Positions 9,569 through 18,350 of a DNA stretch of 64,000 bases are shown here, in pieces. The notes under the pieces were generated by a model. That model made no database searches. It saw only the letters and a list, made by a program, of their open reading frames with translations, and was not told the DNA's origin. The DNA lies in NCBI RefSeq assembly GCF_047425865.1, contig NZ_CP179735.1; one strand, written 5' to 3'. Numbering within the stretch: position 1 is the stretch's first letter; each line of letters opens with the position of its first letter. The position numbers and the translations under genes are program-made. The DNA comes from Macrococcoides equi (lineage in GTDB: Bacteria > Bacillota > Bacilli > Staphylococcales > Staphylococcaceae).

Positions 9569-9616
9569 GTCATTCACTCCTTATTTGTTGTTATCTTTAT
9601 CTTACGCGCTATAAGA

Positions 9617-9665
9617 AACGGCTGCCTTTATTTATTCTTACAAAGACAGCCGTTAATCTTACAAA
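9617..9665 (-). promoter_or_regulatory. Hairpin and direct repeat upstream of the Bce-type ABC genes
   Basis: AACGGCTG (from 9617) pairs with CAGCCGTT (to 9654). Overlapping it, TCTTACAAA occurs at 9636-9644 and again at 9657-9665, exactly 21 bp apart, about two helical turns, as expected for tandem binding of an OmpR-type regulator. The likely roles are partial terminator after the kinase gene and operator for the ABC genes; which applies is inference. Confidence 0.45.
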
Positions 9666-9680
9666 AATGAAAGATTGGAG

Positions 9681-10562
9681 TTATTTAAATTGAATGGTAA
9701 AAGTTGATCCTTCGTTTAAAGTTGATGTGGCATTAACTTTATGACCTAAACGCTTCGAGATTGTGTTCACAATATATAAACCAATACCACTTGATTTCTC
9801 ACTTAGTCGACCGTTATAGCCAGAGAAACCTTTATCAAATATTTTAGGTAAATCACTGGCATTGATTCCGACACCATTATCTCGGATTGATAATGTTTTG
9901 GACGATTCATCAAACGAAATCCACACATCTTTACCACGTGCATATTTTAACGCATTGTTTAATATTTGCTCTATCATAATGGACGCCCATTTAGCGTCTG
10001 TTAAGATGATTGCTTCGCTTTTGTCATAATGCAATCTTGTTTGATGATGAATAAACTGAATCGCATAGCGCTTAATAAGCGGGCGTATTAATTCATCAAT
10101 ACCGACTTCCATAAATACCATATCCGTCTTCTGGTTCATAAGCTTTAGATAGTTGAGCGCAAGATTTGTATAGTTATCGATCTGAAGAATTTCATTGCGT
10201 ACATTTGAAATGGCATGCGCATCAGGTTCCTCAAGCAGTAACTTAGATGCTGTAATTGGCGTCTTCATCTGATGTACCCACATTAAGAAATACGATTCTA
10301 CTTCGCTTTGATAATGAATAAAGTCATTACGTAGCTGCTTATTTTCTAACTTTAAGCTTTCATTCTGTTCCTGTAGCGATTGCTCCTGTTTATAACTTGT
10401 GAATCGTACAGCCCAGTAAATAAGCATTATAAATATTACAATCGATATTCCGATTGCATACGCTTGAACCGGCACATTATACATGAATAATATAAAGAAA
10501 AATAAAGTACAAATGAGTATAGTGATAACAATTTCACGTTGGATTGTTCTCAAGAAACTCAT
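9681..10562 (-). CDS. Intramembrane-sensing histidine kinase, BceS/GraS type
   Basis: Sensor kinase of 293 residues with two TM helices in the first 55 residues joined by only a few residues, so no extracellular sensor domain; kinases of this type rely on the partner ABC transporter for sensing. The H-box is WVHQMKTPIT (phospho-His), followed by an N-box ILNNALKY and the G-boxes RDNGVGI and SGIGLYIV. The start ATG overlaps the stop of the response regulator gene (ATGA), implying coupled translation. Together with the following ABC genes it forms a detoxification module. Confidence 0.92.
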   Translation of the reverse strand: MSFLRTIQREIVITILICTLFFFILFMYNVPVQAYAIGISIVIFIMLIYWAVRFTSYKQEQSLQEQNESLKLENKQLRNDFIHYQSEVESYFLMWVHQMKTPITASKLLLEEPDAHAISNVRNEILQIDNYTNLALNYLKLMNQKTDMVFMEVGIDELIRPLIKRYAIQFIHHQTRLHYDKSEAIILTDAKWASIMIEQILNNALKYARGKDVWISFDESSKTLSIRDNGVGINASDLPKIFDKGFSGYNGRLSEKSSGIGLYIVNTISKRLGHKVNATSTLNEGSTFTIQFK

Positions 10563-11233
10563 ACGTCACCTACGCGATATCCGACGTTTTTCTTCGTTTC
10601 GATGAAATCCGTAAGGCCAAGCTTTTGTATCTTCTTACGTAAACGTGTCATATTAACTGCAAGCGTATTATCATCAATGAAATGCTCCGATTCCCAGCAC
10701 TTTTCGATTAATGTATTTCTACTGACAAACTTACCTTTGTTCTGAAATAAGCTATGCATAATTTGTAATTCTGTATGCGTAAGATCAATAGTATGACCGT
10801 TATATTTTAGTTTCGCTGCCTCAGGAAGGAGTTCACAATTACCTACAGTTAAATTATTAACTTGAGTGGTGAAATCATATGTTCTACGCAAGAGCGCCTG
10901 GATTTTAGTAATCGTGACCGTCATATTAAACGGCTTTTCAATGAAATCATCTGCCCCCATCTGCATCGCCATCACTTGATCCATGCTATCATTACGTGAA
11001 CTAATGAAGATGATGGGTACAGTAGAAACTTTACGGATTTCCTGACACCAATGATATCCATTAAATGCCGGCAAATTAATATCGAGTAGCACGAGTTCCG
11101 GTCTATTCGTATTAAAGGTATCCATCACATGATTGAAATCCTCTATTATAATCGGCTCCAGCTGCCACTTTTTCAGCTCTTCAGCAAGCATTTTTCCGAT
11201 AACTAAGTCATCCTCTACGATTAATATTTTCAT
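10559..11233 (-). CDS. OmpR-family response regulator, BceR/GraR type
   Basis: Receiver domain (about residues 1-115) with the acidic pair at ED(D) 8-9, the phosphoacceptor D51 in LVLLDINLP and the Lys of EKPFN near 100, followed by a winged-helix DNA-binding domain containing HTELQIMHSLF and VNMTRLRKKI. The 224-residue length is standard. It is first in the regulator-kinase-ATPase-permease run and is translationally coupled to the kinase. The probable target is the promoter region ahead of the ABC genes. Confidence 0.92.
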   Translation of the reverse strand: MKILIVEDDLVIGKMLAEELKKWQLEPIIIEDFNHVMDTFNTNRPELVLLDINLPAFNGYHWCQEIRKVSTVPIIFISSRNDSMDQVMAMQMGADDFIEKPFNMTVTITKIQALLRRTYDFTTQVNNLTVGNCELLPEAAKLKYNGHTIDLTHTELQIMHSLFQNKGKFVSRNTLIEKCWESEHFIDDNTLAVNMTRLRKKIQKLGLTDFIETKKNVGYRVGDV

Positions 11234-11296
11234 CTTTTCACCACCACAGTTGTTTTTTATTATTATGACATAAATGAGGGAAAGATAAGAAATATT

Positions 11297-11364
11297 TCTG
11301 GCACGTTTTTGCTCTATTTCGTTCCATTTTATTCAGTTTGGCACGATATTCAAAATTATCGTGC
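11297..11364. repeat. Degenerate 40/41-bp repeat pair and hairpin
   Basis: TGGCACG occurs at 11299 and 11339, 40 bases apart, and the second copy forms a hairpin GGCACGATA / TATCGTGCC. The unit starting at 11297 matches the array at 6669 at spaced positions (GGCA at 4-7, CGT at 24-26, CATTT at 29-33), so it looks like a worn member of the same repeat family. It lies between the response regulator and the cytochrome b5-like gene. Confidence 0.55.
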
Positions 11365-11380
11365 CACTCAATTTCATAAA

Positions 11381-11408
11381 ACAAAAAACACCTCAAACTT
11401 GAGGTGTT
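11381..11408 (-). terminator. Terminator of the cytochrome b5-like gene
   Basis: On the minus strand AACACCTCAA pairs with TTGAGGTGTT and is followed by TTTTTTG, just after the stop at 11414. Confidence 0.9.
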
Positions 11409-11413
11409 CAAAA

Positions 11414-11773
11414 CTACTTATATGATCCGACAACTTTCAAATCTTTCAAGAATCCGCCGCCGTGTGGTGATGATTTAAAGCCGTCTGTCAAATCTTTCCC
11501 TGCTTCAAGGCCGTTATGTTTACCACCTTTCCACATTTCAACATCACTCACGTCATACACTGCACCATTCACTGCAACATATGCTTTGTGACCGTCTTTT
11601 CCATCAAATGCTTTTAACTTTTCAGCATCAAATACATGCTCTTTCATAACTTTCTCTTCTGCTGGTGTAAAGTCTCGCTTTAACTTATCTTCTGTACCTT
11701 GATTCATGAAAAATGCAAATGCCATAAATGCAATTATTACAATTGCTCCTGTCGCTAACATTAGTTTTTTCAT
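11414..11773 (-). CDS. Membrane-anchored cytochrome b5-like heme/steroid-binding domain protein
   Basis: A 119-residue protein with an N-terminal hydrophobic helix (about residues 4-23) that works as an uncleaved anchor or signal peptide. A cytochrome b5-like domain follows, with the family pattern AFDGKDGHKAYVAVNG, VYDVSD and GKDLTDGF...PHG. In this domain group the His of the two HG-containing loops is the usual heme contact, but not all members bind heme. It has its own terminator and an RBS (GAGGCATAACA) before the ATG; it appears monocistronic. Confidence 0.85.
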   Translation of the reverse strand: MKKLMLATGAIVIIAFMAFAFFMNQGTEDKLKRDFTPAEEKVMKEHVFDAEKLKAFDGKDGHKAYVAVNGAVYDVSDVEMWKGGKHNGLEAGKDLTDGFKSSPHGGGFLKDLKVVGSYK

Positions 11774-11837
11774 TTGTTATGCCTCCATGTCTTTTTATTT
11801 AAGCATATACGATAAATCACATAAATCTACATTCTAT

Positions 11838-12659
11838 TTATGACTTTATTTCAACTTCTACACCGAAATGGTCACTAACAACCGGGCCATTTACACCATC
11901 AAATACAGTTTTACTTGATATTACTTCAAATTCAGGGCTTGCAAAGATAAAGTCGATACGTAACTTTCCTCCATTGTTCTCCCATCCGGCGATGTTCTTC
12001 TCAATCGTATGATGACCATGTTTAACATCTGCTGTAACATACGTATCTTGTAAATTACTATGTTGTAATACGAAATCATAACCATCCGTGCCTTCCGGAT
12101 TATTAAAGTCACCCATCACGATAAGTGGTTTGTCATATTGTTCTAAAATGCGTTTCGTATTTACCCACTCATAACTAAAACCTTCATCTTCATTAATCCA
12201 CCAGGAGAAGTGACAACTTGCTACAACTACTGATTCTCCTTTTACTTCAGTCTCTCCAAATATTATTTTTCGTGACTTATAATTATCTGGTGACTGATCA
12301 ATCGAAACAAATTCAGAGTAAGATTTAATAGGTGCCTTTGATAAAATGGCACTACCCTCTTCATATTGATCATAACCGATGTGACTCATCACATAGCTAA
12401 AGTAATAATCGTAGCCTTGTGCACGTAATCTTTGAACAATAATATAAGCAAAATTGTCATCTTTAATCTGAATACTGTCATTACCTGGACAATAATATTG
12501 ATCATTCACGATATCATCATTCTCTATTAACTGATTCACTTCCTGCAGGGCAATAATATCGTAATCACCCTTTATGATTTGAGCTACAATTTGATCTATC
12601 TTCTCTTCTTGAAATGCCTCCAGCCAACTATGTGCATTTAATGTGAGTAACTTCATCAT
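11838..12659 (-). CDS. Endonuclease/exonuclease/phosphatase (EEP) family hydrolase
   Basis: Metal-dependent phosphoesterase of the DNase I/sphingomyelinase fold, 273 residues, without signal peptide. Catalytic marks are the N-terminal LNAHSW (Asn), ALQEVNQ (metal-binding Glu), VVASCHFSWW, VMGDFNNPE (Asp/Asn pair) and the C-terminal VVSDHFGVEVE (Asp-His). ATG 12659 follows AAAGGAG; the TTG at 12677 overlaps that site. The substrate may be a phospholipid, sugar phosphate or nucleic acid. It follows the PTS gene on the same strand, beyond a terminator. Confidence 0.85.
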   Translation of the reverse strand: MMKLLTLNAHSWLEAFQEEKIDQIVAQIIKGDYDIIALQEVNQLIENDDIVNDQYYCPGNDSIQIKDDNFAYIIVQRLRAQGYDYYFSYVMSHIGYDQYEEGSAILSKAPIKSYSEFVSIDQSPDNYKSRKIIFGETEVKGESVVVASCHFSWWINEDEGFSYEWVNTKRILEQYDKPLIVMGDFNNPEGTDGYDFVLQHSNLQDTYVTADVKHGHHTIEKNIAGWENNGGKLRIDFIFASPEFEVISSKTVFDGVNGPVVSDHFGVEVEIKS

Positions 12660-12678
12660 ACAATCTCCTTTAGTCAAA

Positions 12679-12706
12679 ATAAAAAGGCAGCCGAAGCTAC
12701 CTCTTT
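12679..12706 (-). terminator. Terminator of the PTS gene (UUCG-loop)
   Basis: Minus strand: AGGTAGC-TTCG-GCTGCCT followed by a T-run, overlapping the end of the PTS transporter gene by a few bases. Confidence 0.88.
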
Positions 12707-12707
12707 A

Positions 12708-14879
12708 TTATATTTCAATATGTCCAACTTTTTCAGCTTTTGTAACTGTGCCTAAATTGTCCATCGTCAGTGATTCAACGCGATCACTATTTGTGATGAC
12801 AACAATAATGGTTGTATCCTTACCTTCAGCTTTAACCGCTTCAATATCCATTATCGCTAACGTGTCGCCAACTTTAACTTTTTGACCATCATTAACGATA
12901 ACACGTGAAGCAGGCTGCGTCATACTCACTGTCTCAATACCCATATGAACGAGTACCTCAATACCATCTGACGTCTTGATACCAATGGCATGTTTAGTCG
13001 GGAAGATACTAACAATCTCACCATCGACAGGTGCGACGACTGTTTCATTTGACGGCTTCACTGCAAAGCCCTCACCCATCATCTTCTGTGAGAATACCGG
13101 ATCATTAACCTGTTCAATATTTATTACTTCACCGTCAGCAACTGAATATAAATTTTTAATAGTACCTGCAAATCCTGTTGTATCAGAATTATCCAACACA
13201 GTAGGTTGCGTCACTGTTTGTTTTGGTGCAGGAATTTCAGCACCTGATTGTAATAAATCTTCAATATCTGATTTCAGTACATCAGCCTTAGGTCCATAAA
13301 CTGCCTGAACTCCATTATCCTTAACGATTAAGCCCATTGCACCTGCTTTTTTCCAGGCTGTTTCATTCCCTACTAATGATTTATCATTAACACTAACACG
13401 TAAACGCGTCATACATGCATCAACATCTTTAATGTTTTGTTTACCACCTAATAAGTGAATGATTTGAATCACTTGATCATCTGCTTTAACATCTGTTGCC
13501 CCTGCTTCTTCCACCATATCCACTTCATAGTTACCATTACGACCTGGTGTAGCAAAATTGAACTTCTTAATTAAGAAGTTTGCTAAGAAATAAGTAAACA
13601 CTGCAAATCCTAGTGTTGTTAATACAAAGTTAATTAAATCGCCACCTAAACCTGCCTTGATAGCAAGTGGCGTTCTTGTTAATAGTTCAATTGTACCGAA
13701 TGAATGCACTCGTAGATTAATAATATCAGCCATCGCAAATGCTGCACCTTGGATAAATGCATAAACAACATATAAAGGGACTGCAACAAACATAAACATG
13801 AATTCTAACGGTTCAGTAACACCTGTTAAGAACACAGCTAAAGCTGCTGAGAAATACATTGATTTATATTTCGGTAATTTATCTTTATCCACGTTACGGT
13901 ACATTGCAAGTGCAAGACCCATTAAGATACCTGATGAACCAATCATTTGTCCTACTTTGAAACGTGCCGGTGTCACTCCGTTAAGCAGTTCATTATACTG
14001 ACTCGTATCGCCTGCATGATGTAAGTTTACTAAGTCCGTAGCCCACGCAAGCCATAGAGGATCCTGACCGAATACTTTCGTACCCGCTTGCGATCCAGAC
14101 AGAATTTCATATGTACCACCGAGTTGTGTATAGTTAATCGGAATCGTTAACATATGATGCAGACCAAACGGTAATAATAAACGCTCTAAGAATCCAAATA
14201 AGAACGGTGCTAAAATTGGTGCTGTATCTTTACTTGATGCAATCCATAGACCAAAGTTATTGATACCCGCCTGAATATATGGCCATACGACCGCAAGAAC
14301 TAATGCAACAATGGTAGACCAAAGAATTACAACGAACGGCACGAAACGTTTACCATTGAAAAATGATAATGCGTCCGGTAATTTTCTGTAATTATAATAT
14401 TTATTATAAGCATTAGCACCAACAAAACCAGCGATAATCCCTACGAACACACCCATATTTAATGCCGGTGCTTCTAATACACTTGTAAAGAATCCTTTTA
14501 CCATAATCTTTGTACCAAATAACGTATGAGTAAACGCTTTATCATCAGCAAGCATTGCTGCATTCACACCAAATACTGCACCAGTAATACGGTTAATTAA
14601 GATAAAAGCAATACCTGCTGCAAACGCACCGCCTGCTCTTTCCTTCGCCCAACTACCCCCTATTGCTAATGCAAAGAGTAGATGTAAGTTACCAATAATC
14701 GCCCAACCTATACTTTCGATTACACCACCAATTGTGATGAGCATCTGCATATCCGGACTGATCAACGGAATAGATTTCCCGATACTAATCATTAGACCAG
14801 CTGCAGGCATTACTGCAACAACAACCATCAGCGCTTTACCGAATTTTTGCCAAAACTCAAAGCTCAATAACTGTTTCAT
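12708..14879 (-). CDS. PTS sugar transporter EIICBA, glucose/maltose type
   Basis: Phosphotransferase permease that imports and phosphorylates a sugar, 723 residues. Residues 1-450 form the membrane EIIC domain (FGFLERLLLPFGLHHM, the TEPLEF motif); EIIB follows near residue 490 with the phospho-Cys in VDACMTRLRVSV; EIIA is C-terminal with the phospho-His in VLVHMGIETV. The N-terminus resembles streptococcal PtsG/MalT rather than staphylococcal PtsG. It is divergent from a MalR-type repressor, with LacI-type operators in both promoters, so maltose as well as glucose is a reasonable substrate guess. Confidence 0.9.
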   Translation of the reverse strand: MKQLLSFEFWQKFGKALMVVVAVMPAAGLMISIGKSIPLISPDMQMLITIGGVIESIGWAIIGNLHLLFALAIGGSWAKERAGGAFAAGIAFILINRITGAVFGVNAAMLADDKAFTHTLFGTKIMVKGFFTSVLEAPALNMGVFVGIIAGFVGANAYNKYYNYRKLPDALSFFNGKRFVPFVVILWSTIVALVLAVVWPYIQAGINNFGLWIASSKDTAPILAPFLFGFLERLLLPFGLHHMLTIPINYTQLGGTYEILSGSQAGTKVFGQDPLWLAWATDLVNLHHAGDTSQYNELLNGVTPARFKVGQMIGSSGILMGLALAMYRNVDKDKLPKYKSMYFSAALAVFLTGVTEPLEFMFMFVAVPLYVVYAFIQGAAFAMADIINLRVHSFGTIELLTRTPLAIKAGLGGDLINFVLTTLGFAVFTYFLANFLIKKFNFATPGRNGNYEVDMVEEAGATDVKADDQVIQIIHLLGGKQNIKDVDACMTRLRVSVNDKSLVGNETAWKKAGAMGLIVKDNGVQAVYGPKADVLKSDIEDLLQSGAEIPAPKQTVTQPTVLDNSDTTGFAGTIKNLYSVADGEVINIEQVNDPVFSQKMMGEGFAVKPSNETVVAPVDGEIVSIFPTKHAIGIKTSDGIEVLVHMGIETVSMTQPASRVIVNDGQKVKVGDTLAIMDIEAVKAEGKDTTIIVVITNSDRVESLTMDNLGTVTKAEKVGHIEI

Positions 14880-14898
14880 AATATTTTCTCCTTTTTAT

Positions 14899-14912
14899 GC
14901 AATCGGTTGCAT
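14899..14912 (-). promoter_or_regulatory. MalR-type operator in the PTS leader
   Basis: TGCAATCGGTTGCA is a near-perfect palindrome sharing GCAATCG.TTGC with the operator in the malR promoter. It lies between the predicted start of transcription and the ribosome binding site, so a bound repressor would act as a roadblock. CcpA boxes look similar, so CcpA binding is an alternative. Confidence 0.7.
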
Positions 14913-14937
14913 TACTTTGTGATAAATATATCATCAC

Positions 14938-14966
14938 TCTATATAAAAGTAAATATACAATTTCAA
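14938..14966 (-). promoter_or_regulatory. Promoter of the PTS gene
   Basis: Minus strand TTGAAA (14966-14961), a 17-bp spacer and TATAGA (14943-14938), upstream of the operator at 14899-14912. Confidence 0.6.
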
Positions 14967-15018
14967 AAACTTACTAACATAAAGACTTAAGGCACATATA
15001 TTCTGTCATAATATTACG

Positions 15019-15047
15019 TTGACAACGCAATCGATTGCATATATTAT
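15019..15047 (+). promoter_or_regulatory. malR promoter with operator in the spacer
   Basis: TTGACA (15019-15024), exactly 17 bp, TATTAT (15042-15047). The perfect palindrome GCAATCGATTGC (15028-15039) fills the spacer, so the repressor would exclude RNA polymerase: autoregulation is the natural reading. Confidence 0.8.
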
Positions 15048-15076
15048 GAGATTAAATCTTACAGGAGGGTTTAATT

Positions 15077-16090
15077 ATGGCCATAACAGTTAAAGATGTT
15101 GCAAAAAAAGCAGGAGTGGCAACCTCGACCGTTTCACGCGTTGTAAATAATCATCCTTCTATCTCGGAAGCAACAAAGAAAAAAGTTCAAAAGGTAATGG
15201 ATGAACTAGGATACGTACCTAATATTGCAGCTAGAAATTTAGGAAAAAGAACATCGAATGCAATTGGCATTATTCTCCCTCCGCTCAATTCTAAAGAGCG
15301 TATGGCCAATCCATTTTTCCTGGAAATCATAGAAGCTATCACAGATAAAGCACGCAGCAACAATATGACCACAGCAGTTGCAGTCGCTAAGACGCTAGAT
15401 GATTTACTTGAGGACGTAAAAGTAATGCATACTCAAAAGCAAGTAAGTGGATTCATTCTGGCTTATGCACATCAAGGCGATCCGGTTATCAAGTATTTAA
15501 CTGACAACGATATCCCCTTCACATTGATTGGCCAGCCTTATACACAGCATGAATCAGTTAATTATATTGATAACGACAACCAGTTACTTGGGCAGCATGC
15601 AACAGAATACTTAATCAATAAAGGTCATAAAAATATTCTGTTTGTAACCAATAGCATCACAGAAGGTATTTATTTCGAACGTTACTTTGGCTACCAGAAA
15701 GCCATGATCATTCATCAATTAAACCCTTATGAAAGTGTATCAATCATTGAACACACAGATTATGCTGATTTTGAAGACACACTTATGACTACAAAAGCAA
15801 CAGCAATCGTAGTCATAGACGACATCTTTGCATTACGCATCATGCAACTCATTGAAATGTACGGATATAGAGTACCTGATGATATATCTATCATTACGTT
15901 TAATAACTCTGTGCTATCAACTCTGACTCACCCCTATTTAACCACTATAGATATCGATGTCGCACAGCTAGGCCATGCTGCTGTGAATATGCTGATACGT
16001 CACCTTAACGGGGAACATATATCAAACACTAAGATTGTCGTACCACATGAATTAGTGGAACGTGAAACAGTAATTCCAATAAAAAAATAA
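15077..16090 (+). CDS. malR: LacI-family transcriptional repressor, MalR type
   Basis: DNA-binding regulator of 337 residues. The LacI helix-turn-helix is at the N-terminus (TVKDVAKKAGVATSTVSRVV, then the hinge helix around GYVPNIAARNL), followed by a periplasmic-binding-protein-like effector domain. The RBS ACAGGAGGG precedes the ATG. Sequence and position next to the PTS gene fit MalR of staphylococci and enterococci, which respond to maltose or maltodextrin metabolism. Two copies of GCAATCGNTTGC in the divergent region are its probable binding sites. Confidence 0.82.
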   Translation: MAITVKDVAKKAGVATSTVSRVVNNHPSISEATKKKVQKVMDELGYVPNIAARNLGKRTSNAIGIILPPLNSKERMANPFFLEIIEAITDKARSNNMTTAVAVAKTLDDLLEDVKVMHTQKQVSGFILAYAHQGDPVIKYLTDNDIPFTLIGQPYTQHESVNYIDNDNQLLGQHATEYLINKGHKNILFVTNSITEGIYFERYFGYQKAMIIHQLNPYESVSIIEHTDYADFEDTLMTTKATAIVVIDDIFALRIMQLIEMYGYRVPDDISIITFNNSVLSTLTHPYLTTIDIDVAQLGHAAVNMLIRHLNGEHISNTKIVVPHELVERETVIPIKK

Positions 16091-16119
16091 ACAGGAATGT
16101 CACACGACATTCCTGTTTA
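16089..16119. terminator. Bidirectional terminator
   Basis: AAACAGGAATGTC / GACATTCCTGTTT with a 4-nt loop between the convergent malR and DUF454 genes; A/T-rich on both sides. Confidence 0.88.
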
Positions 16120-16479
16120 TTCGTCTAGCGTTTTAACCAAGGTGAACAATACAATCGCTTGCATCAACAGCATTATAGCAAGACCGATTTTAACGTATAT
16201 ATTATCCACTAAATAAATCGATAGCCCTACTACAATCACTACACTAATCAGTAAGTGAAACTTCTTCTTTAATGTATATCCCCGACGTTCATAAAAATCC
16301 TGAACATAGGCTTTGTAAACTTTGGTCTTAACGAGCCAGTTATGAAACTTATCAGAACTTCTTGCAAAACAAAATACAGCGAGCAAAAGGAATGGTGTCG
16401 TAGGCAGAAGCGGCATAAATGCTCCAACAAACCCGAGGATTGTAGCAATCACTCCCACTGTCAGTAAAAAAATCCTCAA
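16117..16479 (-). CDS. DUF454 (YbaN-like) inner membrane protein
   Basis: A 120-residue protein with an N-terminal hydrophobic hairpin (TILGFVGAFMPLLPTTPFLLLA, split by the PLLPTTPF turn conserved in DUF454), a basic cytoplasmic stretch with a WL.....Y pattern, and a C-terminal TM pair. The start is taken as TTG at 16479, six bases after GGGAGG; the ATG at 16518 lacks a site. The role of the family is unknown. Confidence 0.8.
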   Translation of the reverse strand: MRIFLLTVGVIATILGFVGAFMPLLPTTPFLLLAVFCFARSSDKFHNWLVKTKVYKAYVQDFYERRGYTLKKKFHLLISVVIVVGLSIYLVDNIYVKIGLAIMLLMQAIVLFTLVKTLDE

Positions 16480-16604
16480 ACGAAATCCTCCCAGAATAAT
16501 ATATATATTATTATACAAGATATACTGGATTAAAATTTAATATGGGTTTGGCAGTTTAGTGAAGGATTATTGAGTGATTATATTTTTTCTGCATATGATT
16601 AACT

Positions 16605-17204
16605 CTACTTCTTCTCCACTATCCCTTGTATCACGCGACATTTACCGTTGTGCTTATCTCCCTCATGTCTTTCAACTTCTTTTTCGATAAGCTCTATAGT
16701 ATCAACATCATTAGTTTCGCAATAATTTTTTACATCTTCCAGATTATAAAGCATTTCATATTTCTTAGGTCCACCTGTCCCATAGTCAAGCTGGGCTTTA
16801 GAATATACTTCAAAGTAAATTTTGCCTCCTGGCTTTACAGCGTGAATGAGATTTTTAAATAATGTTGGCTGACTTTTTTCTTCCACATGTCCGAAAATCA
16901 TTACAGCGTAATCATATGAACCTTCTTCAACAGCATTTTCTACTGTTAAATCTGCTAATCGTGTATTTACCTCTACATGATGTTTATCTGCTAATCGTTT
17001 TGTCTTTTTCAATCCCTCTTCAGCATAGTCATAAGCTGTAACATCATAACCTAGTCCCGCTAAATATACAGCATTACGACCTTCACCTTCCGCAAGACAG
17101 GCGATACTGCCATGTCCTTTTTCAAACTGTTCTTTAACGAATTGATTTGCTTCTTCTCCGTATAAATAAGTTTCGTCCTTAAATTTCTCATCCCAGTGAT
17201 TCAT
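16605..17204 (-). CDS. Class I SAM-dependent methyltransferase
   Basis: A 199-residue Rossmann-fold methyltransferase. Motif I is CLAEGEGRNAVYLA (about residues 36-49) with GYDVTAYDY as the acidic strand that holds the SAM ribose, and VKPGGKIYFEVY marks motif VI. The TehB-like N-terminal motif WDEKF...YLYGEEAN is shared with tellurite-resistance-type methyltransferases. The target molecule is unknown. It is 10 bases downstream of the aldolase-like gene on the same strand, so the two are probably cotranscribed. Confidence 0.82.
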   Translation of the reverse strand: MNHWDEKFKDETYLYGEEANQFVKEQFEKGHGSIACLAEGEGRNAVYLAGLGYDVTAYDYAEEGLKKTKRLADKHHVEVNTRLADLTVENAVEEGSYDYAVMIFGHVEEKSQPTLFKNLIHAVKPGGKIYFEVYSKAQLDYGTGGPKKYEMLYNLEDVKNYCETNDVDTIELIEKEVERHEGDKHNGKCRVIQGIVEKK

Positions 17205-17214
17205 AATATCCCCC

Positions 17215-18249
17215 TTATAATCTTTGAATATCTTGAATTAATGCCTCTACATCTTCTGATTTCGTTGACCAGCTGGTACAGAATCGCACAACAAATAAAT
17301 GATCATCGATTTGTTCCCAATCTGCAAAAGTATACTTTTCTTTCAATACATTAATCTGTTCTGTTGTTAGCATTGGAAAGCGTTGATTCGTAGGTGATGG
17401 ATATTTCATAGTTATCCCTTTTTGTTGGAAAGCATGTGTTAATTGATCTGCAAGTTCAACTGCGTGTTGTGATATTTTTTCATACAAATTATTCTCAAAT
17501 AAAACTTCATATTGAATGCCAAGGAGTCTAGCTTTGGCTAGCATGCCACCATTCTGTTTAATGAAATATCGAAAGTCCGGCTTCAAGTCATCGTTAGCAA
17601 TGACAACCGCTTCACCAAACAAAGCACCTACTTTAGTACCACCGATATAGAATACATCACTCAATTCAGATAAATCTTTAATCGTTACATTATTATCTTT
17701 AGCCGCTAATGCGTATCCTAAACGTGCACCATCAACCATTAAATACATATTCTTCTCCTGACAGAAATTATATAAGTCCTGTAACTCCTGTTTGGAATAT
17801 AACGTTCCGAATTCTGTAGGTTGAGAAATGTAGACCATCTTCGGTTGAGGCATATGTTCAAACGTTACATCGCTCCAATAACTCGCTACAAAATGAACGA
17901 CATCCTCCAGGCGTAACTTCCCATCAATTCCCGGAATAGTTATCACTTTATGCCCTGTTGCTTCTATCGCACCCGTCTCATGTACTGCAATGTGACCGGA
18001 ATCTGCCGCAATGACAGCTTGATGTGGTCGAAGCATTGATGCAATCACGGTCTTATTCGTTTGTGTCCCACCAGCTAAGAAATGAACATCCACATCTCCT
18101 ACGCATTCTTCTTTAATTAACTCAGCAGCTCTCTTACAATGATCATCCACACCATACCCTGGATGCTGCTCATCATTCGTTGCAATTAAACGTTCCAATA
18201 TTAAAGGATGTCCCCCTGTAGAATAATCATTATCAAATCGAATCATCAT
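17215..18249 (-). CDS. Low-specificity threonine aldolase family PLP enzyme
   Basis: Fold-type I PLP enzyme (beta-eliminating lyase family), 344 residues. It cleaves L-threonine/allo-threonine to glycine and acetaldehyde in characterised relatives. Visible are LAGGTQTNKTV (cofactor phosphate loop), MVDGARLGYA (Asp/Arg contacts to the pyridine) and YIGGTKVGAL, where the Lys near residue 205 forms the Schiff base. An SD of GGGGAG precedes the double ATG; the first is used. Other activities, such as beta-hydroxy amino acid cleavage, cannot be excluded. Confidence 0.85.
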   Translation of the reverse strand: MMIRFDNDYSTGGHPLILERLIATNDEQHPGYGVDDHCKRAAELIKEECVGDVDVHFLAGGTQTNKTVIASMLRPHQAVIAADSGHIAVHETGAIEATGHKVITIPGIDGKLRLEDVVHFVASYWSDVTFEHMPQPKMVYISQPTEFGTLYSKQELQDLYNFCQEKNMYLMVDGARLGYALAAKDNNVTIKDLSELSDVFYIGGTKVGALFGEAVVIANDDLKPDFRYFIKQNGGMLAKARLLGIQYEVLFENNLYEKISQHAVELADQLTHAFQQKGITMKYPSPTNQRFPMLTTEQINVLKEKYTFADWEQIDDHLFVVRFCTSWSTKSEDVEALIQDIQRL

Positions 18250-18350
18250 TTTTCTCCCCTTTTAGCGGTGTTCTTGGGTGCTACCTCTAGATTCCGCTAT
18301 TACTTTTATGTTTATTATACTCACTTATCACCTTCATAAAAAATAATAGC

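Noticed and set aside
16545..16600. Single TTTGGCA unit resembling the 41-bp repeats
   Set aside because: Only the first seven bases match; the later conserved positions do not, and there is no second unit.
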